Assembly: GCF_964204645.1 (NCBI RefSeq)
Contig: NC_134027.1
Location: 10,778,485 to 10,842,484 of the forward strand
Length of the DNA: 64,000 bases
From: Tubulanus polymorphus
Taxonomy: Eukaryota > Nemertea > Palaeonemertea > Tubulaniformes > Tubulanidae
Direction: 5' to 3'
Shown: piece after piece, positions 11,617-22,670 of the stretch
Position numbering within the stretch: position 1 is the first letter of the stretch
How the letters are laid out: every line of letters starts with the position of its first letter
The notes under the pieces: generated by a model
Told to the model about the DNA's origin: nothing
Database searches by the model: none
What the model saw: only the letters and a program-made list of their open reading frames with translations
Program-made: the position numbers and the translations under genes

Positions 11617-12735
11617 TCATACGGCGTCGTCCACGCTTTCCGTCGACTTGGCGTTCAAGTAGTCGCGCGACCGGCGACGTCCGCAGATCATCTGGCGGAG
11701 GATCTGGCGAAACTTCTTGCCGAGCATGCAGTAGATGATGAAATTGCACGCCGAATTCAGAGTCACTAGTAAATTCGATACAACGATGTAGGTGTCGTAT
11801 TCGACCGATTGTATACCGACGAATACCGAGTCGATCACGTTGACCAGCAACGCCGGCGTGGCGCAAACGTAGAACACGACGACGATGCAAATCGGTATGA
11901 TCGTGATTTTGTGTTCCTTTTTCACCTTTTTGTTCATGCTGCCCCACTGCTTCTTCGACACCTTCAACGTGTAGACGAGTTGCAAGTTCAAGACGGTGAT
12001 CACGACCACCGGGACGAGGAAAAGTATGAGGAAGTAGAGAAACACGCAGTACGTGTATCGGTAAATGAGGTTCTCGCCGATTTCCGACTTGTTGTACGTG
12101 TACATGGTCGTTTCATCGTCGAGTTGTTCCTCCATGATTTGGTATTCGAGAAAGCGCGGCACGTTGTACAGTATCGAGAACAGCGTCACGAACGATACGG
12201 AGATGCGCGCGCGCTTCAACGTGCACATCGAGCCGGCGCGCAACGGCCGACACACGGCGATCCAACGCTCGATCGACACGAGAACGGTCAGCCAAACGGA
12301 GCTCATCTGCGCCATCATGATTATCGGCCACAGCGAGATGTTCAAATAGCCGATGATCACGTACAGGCCGTAGAACGCGCCGGTGTAGTTGTAACAATTC
12401 GCCATCACTTGCAGAAACAGAACGGTGGCGAGTAATACCGAATCGGAAATGGCGAGCGCGCGCAATATGAAAAACAACGGCAGTTTACTGTTGTCCTTGC
12501 CCAACACGATCACCGATAATATGTTGCCGAGCACGCCGAAGCCGCATAGTAATCCGGTGCCGTAAATTCCAACAATTGTAACCAATAGAAACAACGGATT
12601 GTCGTCGTGCGGCGATGACGGCGACGATGATGATGTTAGATCCGATGAATTTAGATCCGTCGTCGTTTTGTTGCCGGCGTTGAAGAAGTTGTCGGTGAAG
12701 TTGTAGAGTAAATGATCGTCGGCATAATCCGTCAT
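11617..12735 (-). CDS. Class A GPCR, FMRFamide/neuropeptide-receptor type
   Basis: Uninterrupted 372-codon ORF encoding a seven-transmembrane peptide receptor of the plasma membrane. The N-terminus (1-45) is Ser/Asp-rich with N-glycosylation sequons at N12, N22 and N29. Helices lie near 48-80 (GN motif at 70-71), 86-111 (D98), 127-160, 175-195, 228-256 (P242), 277-302 and 315-337. TM3 ends ERW (156-158) followed by AVCRPL. TM6 carries CATP (291-294) rather than CWxP. TM7 carries NSACNFIIY, then CMLGKKFR, a signature I associate with the FMRFamide-receptor clade (established family knowledge, recalled rather than searched). Helix 8 has basic residues and C351, a possible palmitoylation site. 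The length is normal for the family. The ATG at 12735 is used; a CAG acceptor-like site ends at 12741, five bases upstream, so a 5' UTR intron is likely. The CDS is richer in GC and CpG than its surroundings. Ligand and G-protein coupling are not deducible; another orphan peptide receptor is the main alternative. Confidence 0.93.
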   Translation of the reverse strand: MTDYADDHLLYNFTDNFFNAGNKTTTDLNSSDLTSSSSPSSPHDDNPLFLLVTIVGIYGTGLLCGFGVLGNILSVIVLGKDNSKLPLFFILRALAISDSVLLATVLFLQVMANCYNYTGAFYGLYVIIGYLNISLWPIIMMAQMSSVWLTVLVSIERWIAVCRPLRAGSMCTLKRARISVSFVTLFSILYNVPRFLEYQIMEEQLDDETTMYTYNKSEIGENLIYRYTYCVFLYFLILFLVPVVVITVLNLQLVYTLKVSKKQWGSMNKKVKKEHKITIIPICIVVVFYVCATPALLVNVIDSVFVGIQSVEYDTYIVVSNLLVTLNSACNFIIYCMLGKKFRQILRQMICGRRRSRDYLNAKSTESVDDAV

Positions 12736-12743
12736 ATTGCCTG
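12736..12743 (-). promoter_or_regulatory. Probable 3' splice site just upstream of the GPCR start codon
   Basis: Read on the minus strand, TCGCAG precedes GCAATATG. This is an AG acceptor leaving a five-base leader in the coding exon, with a pyrimidine-poor tract before it. It suggests the promoter and first non-coding exon lie to the right of 12.75 kb, but no matching donor was identified. Confidence 0.4.
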
Positions 12744-13179
12744 CGATTCTATAAATCGCTGACGTTGGGTGTTACGAAAACGGTAATCCGGTTGCGTAGC
12801 GTTGTTCGCAGTTTTCAAAGCGGTATTCATTAAATCCCCTGGAATTTCACTTTCTCCTATTCATTATTAATCGCGACCTCGATTCGTCTGAAAAAGGGAA
12901 AAAAGGGCTTCATGAAATCCATTCCTAGTTCAAACAATCTATTATACATTTTCAGTTATTTAGATGGTAGAGAGTCCGAGGCTTAAATGAAATGATACTT
13001 GTTCCTCCTAATCTGCCGGACGATTTGTAATTTTACGGCTAAAGATGAAGTGATACCTCCACGAATCTCCTTATCAGCTAATTTCATAAACTACGATAAA
13101 ATTTGTAACCAGTTCATTTTTCTATAACTGCTGCGTCTGTTATTGTTAGCTTGATCATGATTTTGATTTTTTTGATGTA
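12744..13179. other. GPCR 5' flank or first intron, no element seen
   Basis: AT-rich; no TATA box or leader exon could be assigned. TTGATCATGATTTT near 13152 recurs near 22345 (as CTGATCATGATTTTAA). Confidence 0.3.
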
Positions 13180-13310
13180 CAGGGTAGATAGGTGGCCGGC
13201 CAGGTCAACTCAGCAGAAATCACCCACCAGGTATCAATTTTTCAGCCTGAACCACACTGTTTTTATTTTATACACGGAATCTATTTTGCCCTTTACTTTT
13301 AGAATGGTAA
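13180..13310. repeat. Dispersed repeat, copy 1 (pair at 22567)
   Basis: TACAGGGTAGATAGGTGGCC, then CAGTCAACT-like, CAGCAGAAA and TTTTCAGCCTGAA words occur in the same order at 22567-22670. Confidence 0.5.
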
Positions 13311-13903
13311 ATTGGTAGATATTGCACTCCGTTAGAAAACTAAATTTTTGCATTTCAAACAGTGATTTTTTTTCTTTTAACGAAGCAGTAATGTTATCAA
13401 TTGAAGTTTTCATGCGTGCTAACGCAGTCACGTTTTAGTCCCGTGATTGTTATAGCTAGGATTTATCGATCGCGCCGAATCGATGTGAATTAAATGTGAA
13501 TTAAGGCGATCTACTTATACTAATAATTTACTCATAGACTCTTAAAACGATTCCAGTCGAGTACTGCGCTCGTTTACCGTTGCCATTTGATCCTTCTATT
13601 GGATTTCCTTTTCTTTTTTTTTTAATGAGCAATTGATTTGAAGAAAAAAAATATTAGTTGAATTTTGATTAAAAGTGCGGAATTGAAGTTCCGTGTAACC
13701 TGCGTATTATGTCCTAAGAACGTACAAAATCGGCGGCGTTAAGGTGATATTTATTGGATTAGATTCCGTTCGCCCCGAAACAGTTCTAAGAAATCAGATT
13801 AAAACTCGTCGGTGAAATCGAAAACTGACTGAATTTCGTATCGAACGCGTTCGCTTCAACAGACGCCATCAATACAGCTTCGTGGAACATAACGGCAGGG
13901 CAA

Positions 13904-14671
13904 AATTAACGTGTATGAAATATCATTTCTTCATTTAGAAATTACCTCCTATTCTAATACTGCTACTGTGGCAACCAAAGATTCCCCTAGTTCGGTTACA
14001 ATGCTTAGATATCATGTACATTCTCATGGACATCCTTATTAAAAATCAAAAATTAACGTGTATGAAATATCATTTCTTCATTTAGAAATTACCATCTAGC
14101 CACCTATTCTAATACCGCCGCCGTGGCAACTAAGGACTGGTAAAGAATCCCCAAGTTTGGTTACCGCGCTTCAATATCATGTACATTCTCATGGACATCC
14201 ATATCAAAAATCAAAAATTAACGTGTATGAAATATCATTTCTTCATTTAGAAATTACCTTCTAGCCACCTATTCTAATACCGCCGCCGTGGCAACTAAGG
14301 ACTGGTAAAGAATCCCCAAGTTTGGTTACCGCGCTTCAATATCATGTACATTCTCATGGACATCCATATCAAAAATCAAAAATTAACGTGTATGAAATAT
14401 CATTTCTTCATTTAGAAATTACCTTCTAGCCACCTATTCTAATACCGCCGCCGTGGCAACTAAGGACTGGTAAAGAATCCCCAAGTTTGGTTACCGCGCT
14501 TCAATATCATGTACATTCTCATGGACATCCTTATCAAAAATCAAAAATTAACGTGTATGAAATATCATTTCTTCATTTAGAAATTACCTTCTAGCCACCT
14601 ATTCTAATACCGCCGCCATGGCAACTAAGGACTGTTAAAGAATCCCCAAGTTTGGTTACCGCGCTTCAATT
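13904..14671 (+). repeat. 165-bp minisatellite, about 4.7 units
   Basis: AACGTGTATGAAATATCATT begins at 13908, 14055, 14220, 14385 and 14550, so periods are 147, 165, 165, 165. Each unit contains CTTCATTTAGAAATTACC, CTAATACCGCCGCC, GAATCCCCAAGTTTGG and ATGTACATTCTCATGGACAT. The first unit lacks 18 bases present in the others and is more diverged; the middle units are almost identical, implying recent amplification or conversion. Confidence 0.95.
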
Positions 14672-15692
14672 TCTTCGACATTTCAATTATATACGAATCA
14701 ACTTTTCTCATTAGTAAAATCGATTTCCAGTAAAACAAAACTATACGGTACACTCATTGGGAACAGTATTCTTATATCTATTTGATGACTCGTTTGATAA
14801 AACATTTCCATTTGGGAGCGCAAGAAACCAGTTCTTCTTTCAGTACGTATGCATGTATTGTTACGCATCTGGTGAGTGCTGGTGCCCCATTAAATCGAAA
14901 TGATCTTGTTTTATAGAGTACTTGAATTACAAGAGAAAAAAGTCAGGACTTTAAACCTACAAATTAATTATCAATATTCGTTAAAAGTATCTCTTTCGAA
15001 CCTACTTACAAGGGTGCTTGCGTTTCGAGCGGATTTAACGAGTACTGCTATCTCTATTCGATGACTCGTTTTATAACGTTCCCTGATTGAAAATTTCGAA
15101 TGGATAGCTGGTCGCGTTATCTCGGTGCTGGTAGAGCTCGTCGTGGCGGTTTATCGCATACAAATTTTCCTGCGCCAGTAACGCGCCAGCCTTGTAGCCC
15201 GTTTGATAGATGGAGCCTCATCAGAATTATCCCGTTATTATATATGACTCTTCAGCGTGTATATACGTTGGCGTTGAGAGGGTTAATGGACAATTGAGCC
15301 TCCGCGCTTTGACACCTATTTTCCATATTTGTTTTGGGCCGCCTGTTTCTAGTGGATTGATATGGAGAGTCTAGTAATCGAGGTGACTTGCATTCCTTGA
15401 TGGAAACCAAGTAATATGTATGATAAGTATGATAAATTATTTGGATAAATATTTCCTGGCATTGAAAATATTCTATCGCCGGTTGGACCGATAACTTATT
15501 GCGCAAACCCATAGTGTTAACCCCAACCTGAAACCCATGGCGGTCAAAAATAAGTTTTTCAATTTTGTTCAGTAAACGATCATAGAATGATCGCAACTAT
15601 AGAGGAAAAATAACTAATTACTGAGTAACGACATTCAGGTAGTAGTACAGCAGACTCCTCAGTCGAATCCGTACAATTCGGATAACCGCTCA
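14672..15692. other. Intergenic, no supported feature
   Basis: ATGACTCGTTT recurs at about 14783 and 15060. Frames at 15100-15297 and 15252-15596 overlap on opposite strands and show no family features. Confidence 0.3.
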
Positions 15693-15908
15693 CAGAGCTG
15701 GCAACTGTCCCTGACTGTCACGGACAGTCCCTGAAAATGCCTCACTGTCCCTGTTGGTGTTTTATGCTATTAAAAATCTATTGCTGTCCCCGAAACAATC
15801 AACTGCCCCTCTAAAGATTTTTTTTAATTCTCCATTTTTCCATATGCCACGTGTCCCTGAAAATTTACTTTATGTCCTTGATATGGTAATTGATGTGTTG
15901 GCAGGTCA
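15693..15908. mobile_element. Family D-like element (CTGTCCCTG interior)
   Basis: Ends CAGAGCTGGCAACTG and TGTTGGCAGGTC are inverted-like. The interior repeats GTCCCTGA/ACTGTCCCTG, the reverse form of the CAGGGA words in other family D copies. Confidence 0.5.
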
Positions 15909-16608
15909 GCGTTCAACGCGGAGGTTTGTTGAAATATTTTTGTAACACGATTTTTGAAATACATAACATCCAACTCGGATATCACTCGTCGAGGCATACA
16001 CATTTTTACGGCTCCAAAAGAAACGTTATGGCATAGACTCAAGCGGAGTCCACTGTGTAGCCATTCTGACCCAGAAGCTTCGTGCATAGATCCTCTACGA
16101 TCCGAAGTGAATCGAGGAAAGTCTATTCCCGTGTAACGAAGTTGCGTCGTCCTTTTTACGAGTTATTTCTGAGATGTGGACGACCAGAAAGCCTGTAATG
16201 ATGGAATTATGTTGAGTTGTTGCGTTTAATTAAGCATGGAATTGTTCCATTAGACAAGTGCGTGCGTTCGCCATGTATGATAATAACAAGAAAAAATTTA
16301 TTGCATTCTGCAAATATGAATCTGATCAATTTGTTCAGGGGATGTGCTTAATGCAATAATACATATCCACAGAACATAACGAAAAAGTTTAATTTCTGAT
16401 ATACAAATTGTAATTATCATTTCATTTAGTCAGATAATTGACAAGTTGCACTCGGTCTGATGGGTTCATCATTTTTAAGAAATGAAATCACAACGTTTTT
16501 TCCACCAAATAATTGTAAAGTTATCTGTTTTCGATTTGCAGACATATGAAACGAGAAAACAAACTCGAAAGTTTATCAACACCTTGAAAATTACTCATAT
16601 ATCGCTTA
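15909..16608. other. Intergenic, no supported feature
   Basis: AT-rich sequence with two overlapping opposite-strand frames near 15.95-16.14 kb that carry no recognisable content. Confidence 0.3.
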
Positions 16609-16958
16609 ACCCTTTCAGTGCTGACTAATTGATACCCTATAGTGCTGGAGATAATTTCAAAAATTTTGAAAAGTTCCACCCTAGTGTGTTGAATAACAGG
16701 AATTCCACTATAGTGCTTCATAGTGCTTCAACACCGCAGTGCGGTGTATCATTAGTTATTGATATTTCACTATATTTGACAGGTACAATTAGTAATTAGT
16801 TTTTATCCCCATTGAAAGATGGCAGTAATATTTCCATCTTTCAATGGAGATAACAACTAATTCTAATTACACCAGTACACGGCAGTGCGGTGTACTCGCA
16901 AAATCCATCACCGATTGATACACCGCACTGCAGTGTAGATGCACTGAAAGGGTTAGAA
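16609..16958. mobile_element. Family B (piggyBac-like) MITE, longest copy
   Basis: CTTAACCCTTTCAGTGCTGAC at the left and GCACTGAAAGGGTTAGAA at the right are inverted TIRs. The left TTAA agrees with a piggyBac-type target. Inside are four CACCGCA/TGCGGTGT half-palindromes and two inverted TCTTTCAATG/CATTGAAAGATGGC segments that make the centre a hairpin. Confidence 0.82.
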
Positions 16959-16963
16959 TTGTC

Positions 16964-17019
16964 GAAAATGAATAATATTATATGATATAATATAACGTAA
17001 TATAGATTATATAATATTA
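16964..17019. repeat. AT-rich imperfect palindrome
   Basis: AATAATATTATATGATATAA followed by TATAATATTAAGG; low complexity, just right of the family B copy. Confidence 0.5.
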
Positions 17020-17317
17020 AGGATCAGTGAAGTTGTTTTGGAAATGAATTGACCGACAACCAGACCAGCAACCTATACGATATATATACTGGTTTATTTC
17101 CATAATGTATACGTCTAGTCCCTCATGCAGCGTTTAGGAATTTGATACTTTATCAATCTTCCAGTTTTTAATCGTCCAGGCATCACATGTGTTCAGGGCG
17201 TTAACGTGTCGGGACATTGTTTTTAATAAAAACGAACAAATGGTCTACTTAAGCCATATATTATAGATTTTCTCGCCAACACACTTTCCGAAAGCGATAG
17301 TCAGTAGCTCACGCTAC

Positions 17318-17630
17318 AATAGCCACGTTCACAAGGACATGATTTTCCCAGCTTCAAATTTGCCGGATCAGGCCCAAGTCAAATTTCTTTTGTGTCTAAT
17401 TCAGATAGGGTCTTCACATGCAAATCACTCAATACCTTACAATACTGGGACAGGGAAAAGTGGGTCACTTCAGATACCAATAAGCATTCACACGCAGTAA
17501 TTTGATCCATGTTAAAATTTGGCATGTGGCTGGTCCTACATTTTTGCTCGGGGCAAATTTGGGTCAGGTCCACTTTGGCAGTCGTGTGAACAGTTGGCCC
17601 TCAGGTCTTATCTGACTCTGGCAAAGATCC
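17318..17630 (+). mobile_element. Family A element, diverged, full span
   Basis: TAGCCACGTTCACAAGGACATG, CCGGATCAGGCCCAAGTC, ACTCAATACCTTACAATAC, ACACGCAGTAATTTGATCC, TTTGGCAGTCGTGTGAACAG and a decayed right end. Directly followed by a second copy. Confidence 0.7.
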
Positions 17631-17631
17631 G

Positions 17632-18207
17632 CGATCACACGGAGTTGATTTGGACCTGGCCAAATTGGCATTGATAAGGCTCGAGTCGTTAGCGAGCACG
17701 TTCACGCGCAAACCATTCACTTGATAATAAAGTATGCTTCACTTAAAGGTAGGGCACACGAGCGTATTTTTTGCCTGCTGGCGGCAAATTTATGAATCGC
17801 CCGCAAATCGATCGTGTGGCCACTCACGGCAATGACGAATTCCCTCGTCTGCCCGCACTCGGCGAATTCCGCCGAGCGATCCATTTTTATCAACCAATAG
17901 GATGCATTGTTGATATCATGTGATCTGTTAACTCTCTCCCACTAAGTGCATGTCGCTGACTGCATTTCGGTTTGATCGCTACGTGTGCCCGCTCGTATTG
18001 GGCGTATAAATTCGTCGCTCCTCTGTCCCTACCTTAAGTGAATCGAGTCACTTGGAGAACCAGTTAAAATTCAATAATTTGACCTATTCTAAGATTTGGC
18101 TCGGGCGTGTGACCATTTGGCGCCCAGGTGGACAGTTGATTCGGGCCTAATTTGGCATGGACAAAAGTTGGCCGGGGCATATGACACTTGTATGATCGCG
18201 GTTAATG
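17632..18207 (+). mobile_element. Family A element split by a nested MITE
   Basis: Starts CGCGATCACACGGAGTTGATTT, reaches AAACCATTCACTTGATAATA, is broken at about 17739, resumes at about 18039 (GAGTCACTTGGAGAACCAG), and ends TTGTATGATCGCGG. Confidence 0.72.
17739..18038. mobile_element. 300-bp MITE with CTTAA(A)GGTAGGG ends
   Basis: Left CTTAAAGGTAGGGCACACG and right CCCTACCTTAAG are inverted. The interior is GC-rich (CGCCCGCAAATCG, GGCGAATTCCGCCG), then AT-rich. It sits exactly where the family A core should read GCTTAAACAAAG, so it inserted later than that copy. Confidence 0.7.
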
Positions 18208-18889
18208 ACGAATGCCCGAAGGAATAGTTCCATGCTGCAGAATGATGATACCCATCAGTAGACAGTTCCCCCCCCCCCCGCCCAAACAGATTTGTGGGCC
18301 TGGTTAACCTCATCATTTATGTTTATATGCTGTTTAGTCGCGACAGTTTTTTTTACGGTATTTAAATGGATCGGCGAATTCGAGGAATTTTTCTGCTTCT
18401 GCTTTGACGATGAATGAAACGCCGTCAAAGCTTTTTCACGCGATTTATTTCATGAATGGAACGACAGATAGGAACCAGCTCGTCTCTGCAACTCGGTTTC
18501 TCCTCCACGACGTCGAGATGTGTAAATACTCGCATCTATTTGAACTGGCTTTCTGTCGGATTGCAGTTGGATTTGTTGAAAATCAACTGCGTCGAGAGCA
18601 AACTTACTTAATCATTCTTCGAAACTGTGATAACAATTGATTTCTGCTGCTCGAAGAACAGTCGGTGTTAGCTTCGAAATGTTTTACCCGGCAAATTTGT
18701 TGAATGGCTACGTCACAGACGATTGGTATTCAATCATATCTTCGATCTGCGTTCGTTGGCGAAATGATTACTTATGGAGTGCAGTCATCGAAAGACAATA
18801 TCGTTCGGAATAAATCCATTCAAAATCGTCGAAGTTCGATTTTAGTTTTTGCCGAAAATTTGTTGACGGTTAAAATTCCATCGGTCTAA
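18208..18889. other. Intergenic; C-run near 18270
   Basis: A poly-C run (about 18268-18279). Frames at 18404-18640 and 18704-18889 lack family features. Confidence 0.3.
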
Positions 18890-19218
18890 CGCGATCACAC
18901 GAGCATTTGTGGCCCGGTTCAAATTTGGCCCATACCGAAATTTACCCAGAACAACCATTAATGCAGGTGCCAAATGGGCCGCCAATGCCTGTTTGGCCCG
19001 AACCGAATTTGAGCCCAACCACAAACGTGCGACCAGGCCCGAGCCAAAATTTAGCTTGGGTCAAATTATTGCGTCTAAATCGCTTCTGGTTCCGGAAGTG
19101 ACTCACTTCGCTTTAAGCATTGTTTAGTATCAAGTGAGTGATTTATGTGTGAACGCGCTGGCCAAGATTGACTCGAAACTGATCCGTGCCAATTTGGCCT
19201 GTGCGATCGCAGCTTATG
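18890..19218 (-). mobile_element. Family A element, near full length
   Basis: CGCGATCACACGAGCATTTG at the left and TGCGATCGCAGCTTATG at the right. Contains the complete reverse core (ACTCACTTCGCTTTAAGC, GTTTAGTATCAAGTGAGTG) and GGCCCGAACC/GGCCCGAGCC repeats. Confidence 0.85.
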
Positions 19219-19632
19219 AGTCCTTGAAGTCATTACTCGGCCAGTTTTTGAATATTGTTCATATCAAGTAGATCAATTGGTATAACAAGAAAGATACGGA
19301 ATTGTGTAAAGACATGTTTTTCAGGCATGTTTCCAACTTAAAATTATCAACATCACAGTACCTAAAGCCATCCCTTAATCATGCAGGCGACTTGGGCTGG
19401 CCTTTTTTTGGCGTCTGCTAAGAACCTGTAACGTGGAAACTTGCTCTTGTCGCAGGTGGACTTCGTTTTTCGAACGCGATAATGAGGCATCTCAAATCGT
19501 ACGGCGTAGAAATGGTGATTAAAGTTGCATCGATTTCGTTTCCGGTTTGAAATTTCGTTTCATCGACTTCCGCCGTGGATATTTTCATTCGGCAACGATC
19601 ATGAAAGCTCCGTCTGCCATGTAGTAGTATTT
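19219..19632. other. Intergenic, no supported feature
   Basis: Nothing recognised between the two family A loci. Confidence 0.3.
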
Positions 19633-20140
19633 AGCCGCAATCACTGGGAGACGATTTGGCCCGAGCCAAATTGGTACGGATCAGACCCGAGTCGAATTTG
19701 GCCGTACCTAATTAGAGAGCGCGCTCACACGCAAACCACTCACTCGATACTAAACTATGCTTAAACAAAGCGAAGTGAGTCATTTCCGGAATCACTTGCA
19801 ATTTACAAGCAATAATTTGACCCATGCTAAAATTTTGCTAGAGTCTAATGGGGTAAAACAGGCACAGGCCCATTTGCTTTTAGCCACATTACACGAGACT
19901 TTTTGACCCGACAAAAACGTCGGATCAGGCCCAAGCCAATTTTAGCACAGTTCAAATTATTGCGTGTGAATTGTAACAAGTGAAGTGACTCACTTGACTT
20001 TGAGCATTGTTTAGTGTGGAGTGAGTGGTTTATGTGTGAACGCGCTCTCTAATTAGGCTTGGGCCAAATTTGACATGGGCCTAATCCTTGCCTATTTTGC
20101 GCTGGCCAAATCATTGCTGTATGATCAGTGGCTTTTATCT
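19633..20140. mobile_element. Head-to-head pair of family A halves (fold-back form)
   Basis: 19633-19880 reads plus (AGCCGCAATCACTGGGAGACG, CACTCACTCGATACTAAAC). From about 19885 the same parts return inverted (GTCGGATCAGGCCCAAGCC, GAGCATTGTTTAGTGTGGAG, CGCGCTCTCTAATTAGGC, TGTATGATCAGTGGCT). Both outer ends are of the GACGATTTGGCC type, forming a roughly 500-bp imperfect palindrome. Confidence 0.8.
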
Positions 20141-21928
20141 GCCTTTTCTAGCGTCTACACACATAAAATGAAACATGTTTCACCAGCCACATGAAGCACT
20201 TATCTTAAAATTCTGGTGCTCAACACTGTCCTTTCAACTTGTCTCGCTACAGACTACAAATGATTTAAGCACAATGCTTGGCCGCGCGCAATTGCCTAAA
20301 ATTCTGCTAATGGAATTGATCACTGCTGTGGAACTTGTCAGCCTTTTGATGTAGTTGCAGCCCACTTGAGTCGAATTAACTTTCCGAAAATTGTCACTGT
20401 ATTATACTTAGCGTATGTAATGTCTTTTTGAGATGAAATCTCGAGCAAGAGTTCGCCCATGCCCTTAATGATCTATTTAGTGTTGCTTTCCGATTCTCAA
20501 ACATGAAATTCTACGATTTGAAAGCGACGGCTCGCATGCAACTATAAAATCAACGAACAATTTTGAAATATTTGCAATGGTAATTTTCGTGTTACGTGCA
20601 AGCTTAGTGTTTTACGTAAGCATTTTATTCTGAAAATTTTCATTTAATCCCAAACCTCGTCCCTGCACCCGATACCGATTTTTCTGTTCAGCAAAAATAA
20701 AATTTTAGAAAGCGTATTTATCTGTTACGATACAGTTCATCGAAAAACATATACCAAATTTTGGATTTTGAAGAATAATCTACGAAACCGGGCTCTGATG
20801 TTTGAAATTTTATACGGAATATGATTCTACTATTTTGTATTGGCTAAAAGCCACTTTCTCAGCGGAATTTTGAGCCATGGAAATAACCCTCGAAAGTTGC
20901 TGGTTTAATGCCTGGAACATTGGGAACAGGAATAAAACATATAACCCTGAAAGTTCCCATTTAAGGCTCGTGATAATTCAGATGTGGGATTAAACATTAA
21001 ATTCGCTGGGATAAGCATACGCCGCAACGTAAACTGCTAGATTTACTAACCTTGATAATTTATGAATTTCAAAATTATCCACTTTCCGCGGACTGTTTTC
21101 GTCGAAAAATTATTTAGGTTCCTCCACTTCGCGCGCTAGCCCTTCGACGATCCTCGGAAATATTAATCCAACAACAACGATTTCGGCAATCAACGCTAAT
21201 TAAACCATCTCGCAATTTCTCCTCTGAGATCTCATCCGATTTAATACATCATACATTAAGAATTTCTTAATGAATTAACGAATAACAACAAATTCGACGA
21301 TTTAACGAAAAATGCACGATATTCCAGGCGGTTTTCGACGAAAAATCTTCGAAACTGTTACGAGAAAAAACAAACTGATCTACAAATTATCGATATGCGC
21401 GATTAAAACATGCCGCACGATTAAAACATTATTCGTGGAGAAATTGTATTCCTCTTCGGATTTCGTGTTAACGAAGCACTCGGCGGTCCGATTACTTTTA
21501 TTTCGGAAATCATTAGTAGCGGTTTCGAGCGAAAGTCGTATCCCTCTAGACTGACCGATGTCATCGGAGTGTACTGCATGAGATATTCAGCTGGCTGAGT
21601 TGCCCGCGTGCGCGCGAGTTGTTGTTCAACGTACTGTGCGCTCTCGCTCTCTCTCTCTCTTTCTACAGACTGCGATGGCTATGATTGAAATTCATCTGTC
21701 ACCTTCATCCGTGGTTGTCGTTCGGATATGTTAGTTGAATATTCTTATGCTAGAAAATCTCCCTTAAATTTTGAACGAGTCGATCGATTTTGGGACATTG
21801 AGCTGTTTGAGTAATACTACAGTAAATATTTATTTTTCACGTAAGCCATACATAAAATGTAATTAGTCGATACATTTTAAGTGCATTGTATTGTTACTAT
21901 GTTGATATTGAAATAGGGATGCTTGTCT
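20141..21928. other. Intergenic, AT-rich; (TC)n at about 21644-21661
   Basis: No repeat of the named families and no supported gene. The 80-codon frame at 21312-21554 is basic and unrecognised. Confidence 0.3.
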
Positions 21929-22145
21929 TGTCTTATTTATTTGCTTGGTATATTTGATCAAATATGACTTGATAACCCACCACACCTTTTGAAATCGGAA
22001 AATCGAAGTACGGACATAGTTGTGTGATCGGCGGTCGAATTTACGGCACTTTTTCATTCAATCGAAGTACATCATTGGAAATCTTGGTTCCGGTTTATTG
22101 AAAACAAATCTTCCTTCCAGCCTAAACCAGCAAGCGACTGATTTT
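21929..22145 (+). repeat. Dispersed repeat E1, copy 1 (pair at 56026)
   Basis: TTATTTATTTG, CCCACCACACC, TTTGAAATCGGAAA, TCGAAGTAC, TGTGTGATCGGCGGTCGA, ATCGAAGTACA and TTCCGGTT appear in the same order at 56026-56272. Internal direct repeat of ATCGAAGTAC. Confidence 0.65.
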
Positions 22146-22157
22146 TAATGTCAGTCG

Positions 22158-22195
22158 CATGGAGTCAATTTGGCCTGGGCCAAATTTGATTTTCT
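22158..22195. mobile_element. Family A end fragment
   Basis: Only TCAATTTGGCCTGGGCCAAATTTG is left, directly beside repeat E1. Confidence 0.5.
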
Positions 22196-22566
22196 CGTCC
22201 AATGACTTCGATGCCTTTACAAACCATTAGACTAGAAAAATGGTACCATCTTTAACCTAATTGGCCGGGTCACTTTTGTAAACTGCAATAGAATTTAATG
22301 TTATCAGTTGGTTTCTATAACCCCCGGGTCTGTTATGGCAAGCCTGATCATGATTTTAAAAAAGTAATATCCAGAGAGAGAGATAGTGGTTATAGAGGAA
22401 ACAATTCAATTGATCAATTAATGACTGGTATGTGCTTCTGATCTTCTGATTAACCCGCCACAATTAATCAAAATTTATTAATTAATGTCTCATTACCACT
22501 AGAACACGGCAGCGGAAAAGCAACTCCGGCCTGTCGGAAAGTCTCTGAGTTAGGGGAATTCGAAAA

Positions 22567-22670
22567 ATACAGGGTAGATAGGCGGCCATCCCAGTCAACT
22601 TCTGAGCTCAGCAGAAAGGAGAAACATGGTGTCGTTTTTTAGCCTGAAATCTATTCTACCATACCCTAAA
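22567..22670. repeat. Dispersed repeat, copy 2 (pair at 13180)
   Basis: ACAGGGTAGATAGGCGGCC, CCAGTCAACTTCTGAG, CAGCAGAAAG, TTTTTTAGCCTGAAATC. Confidence 0.5.

Noticed and set aside
11809-12435. 208-codon plus-strand open frame
   Set aside because: Lies wholly antisense to the GPCR, with His/Arg/Asp-rich composition expected from reading GC-rich receptor codons backwards.
13904-14671. CRISPR-like array
   Set aside because: The 165-bp units are repeated whole with no unique spacers, in an animal-type genome; it is a minisatellite.
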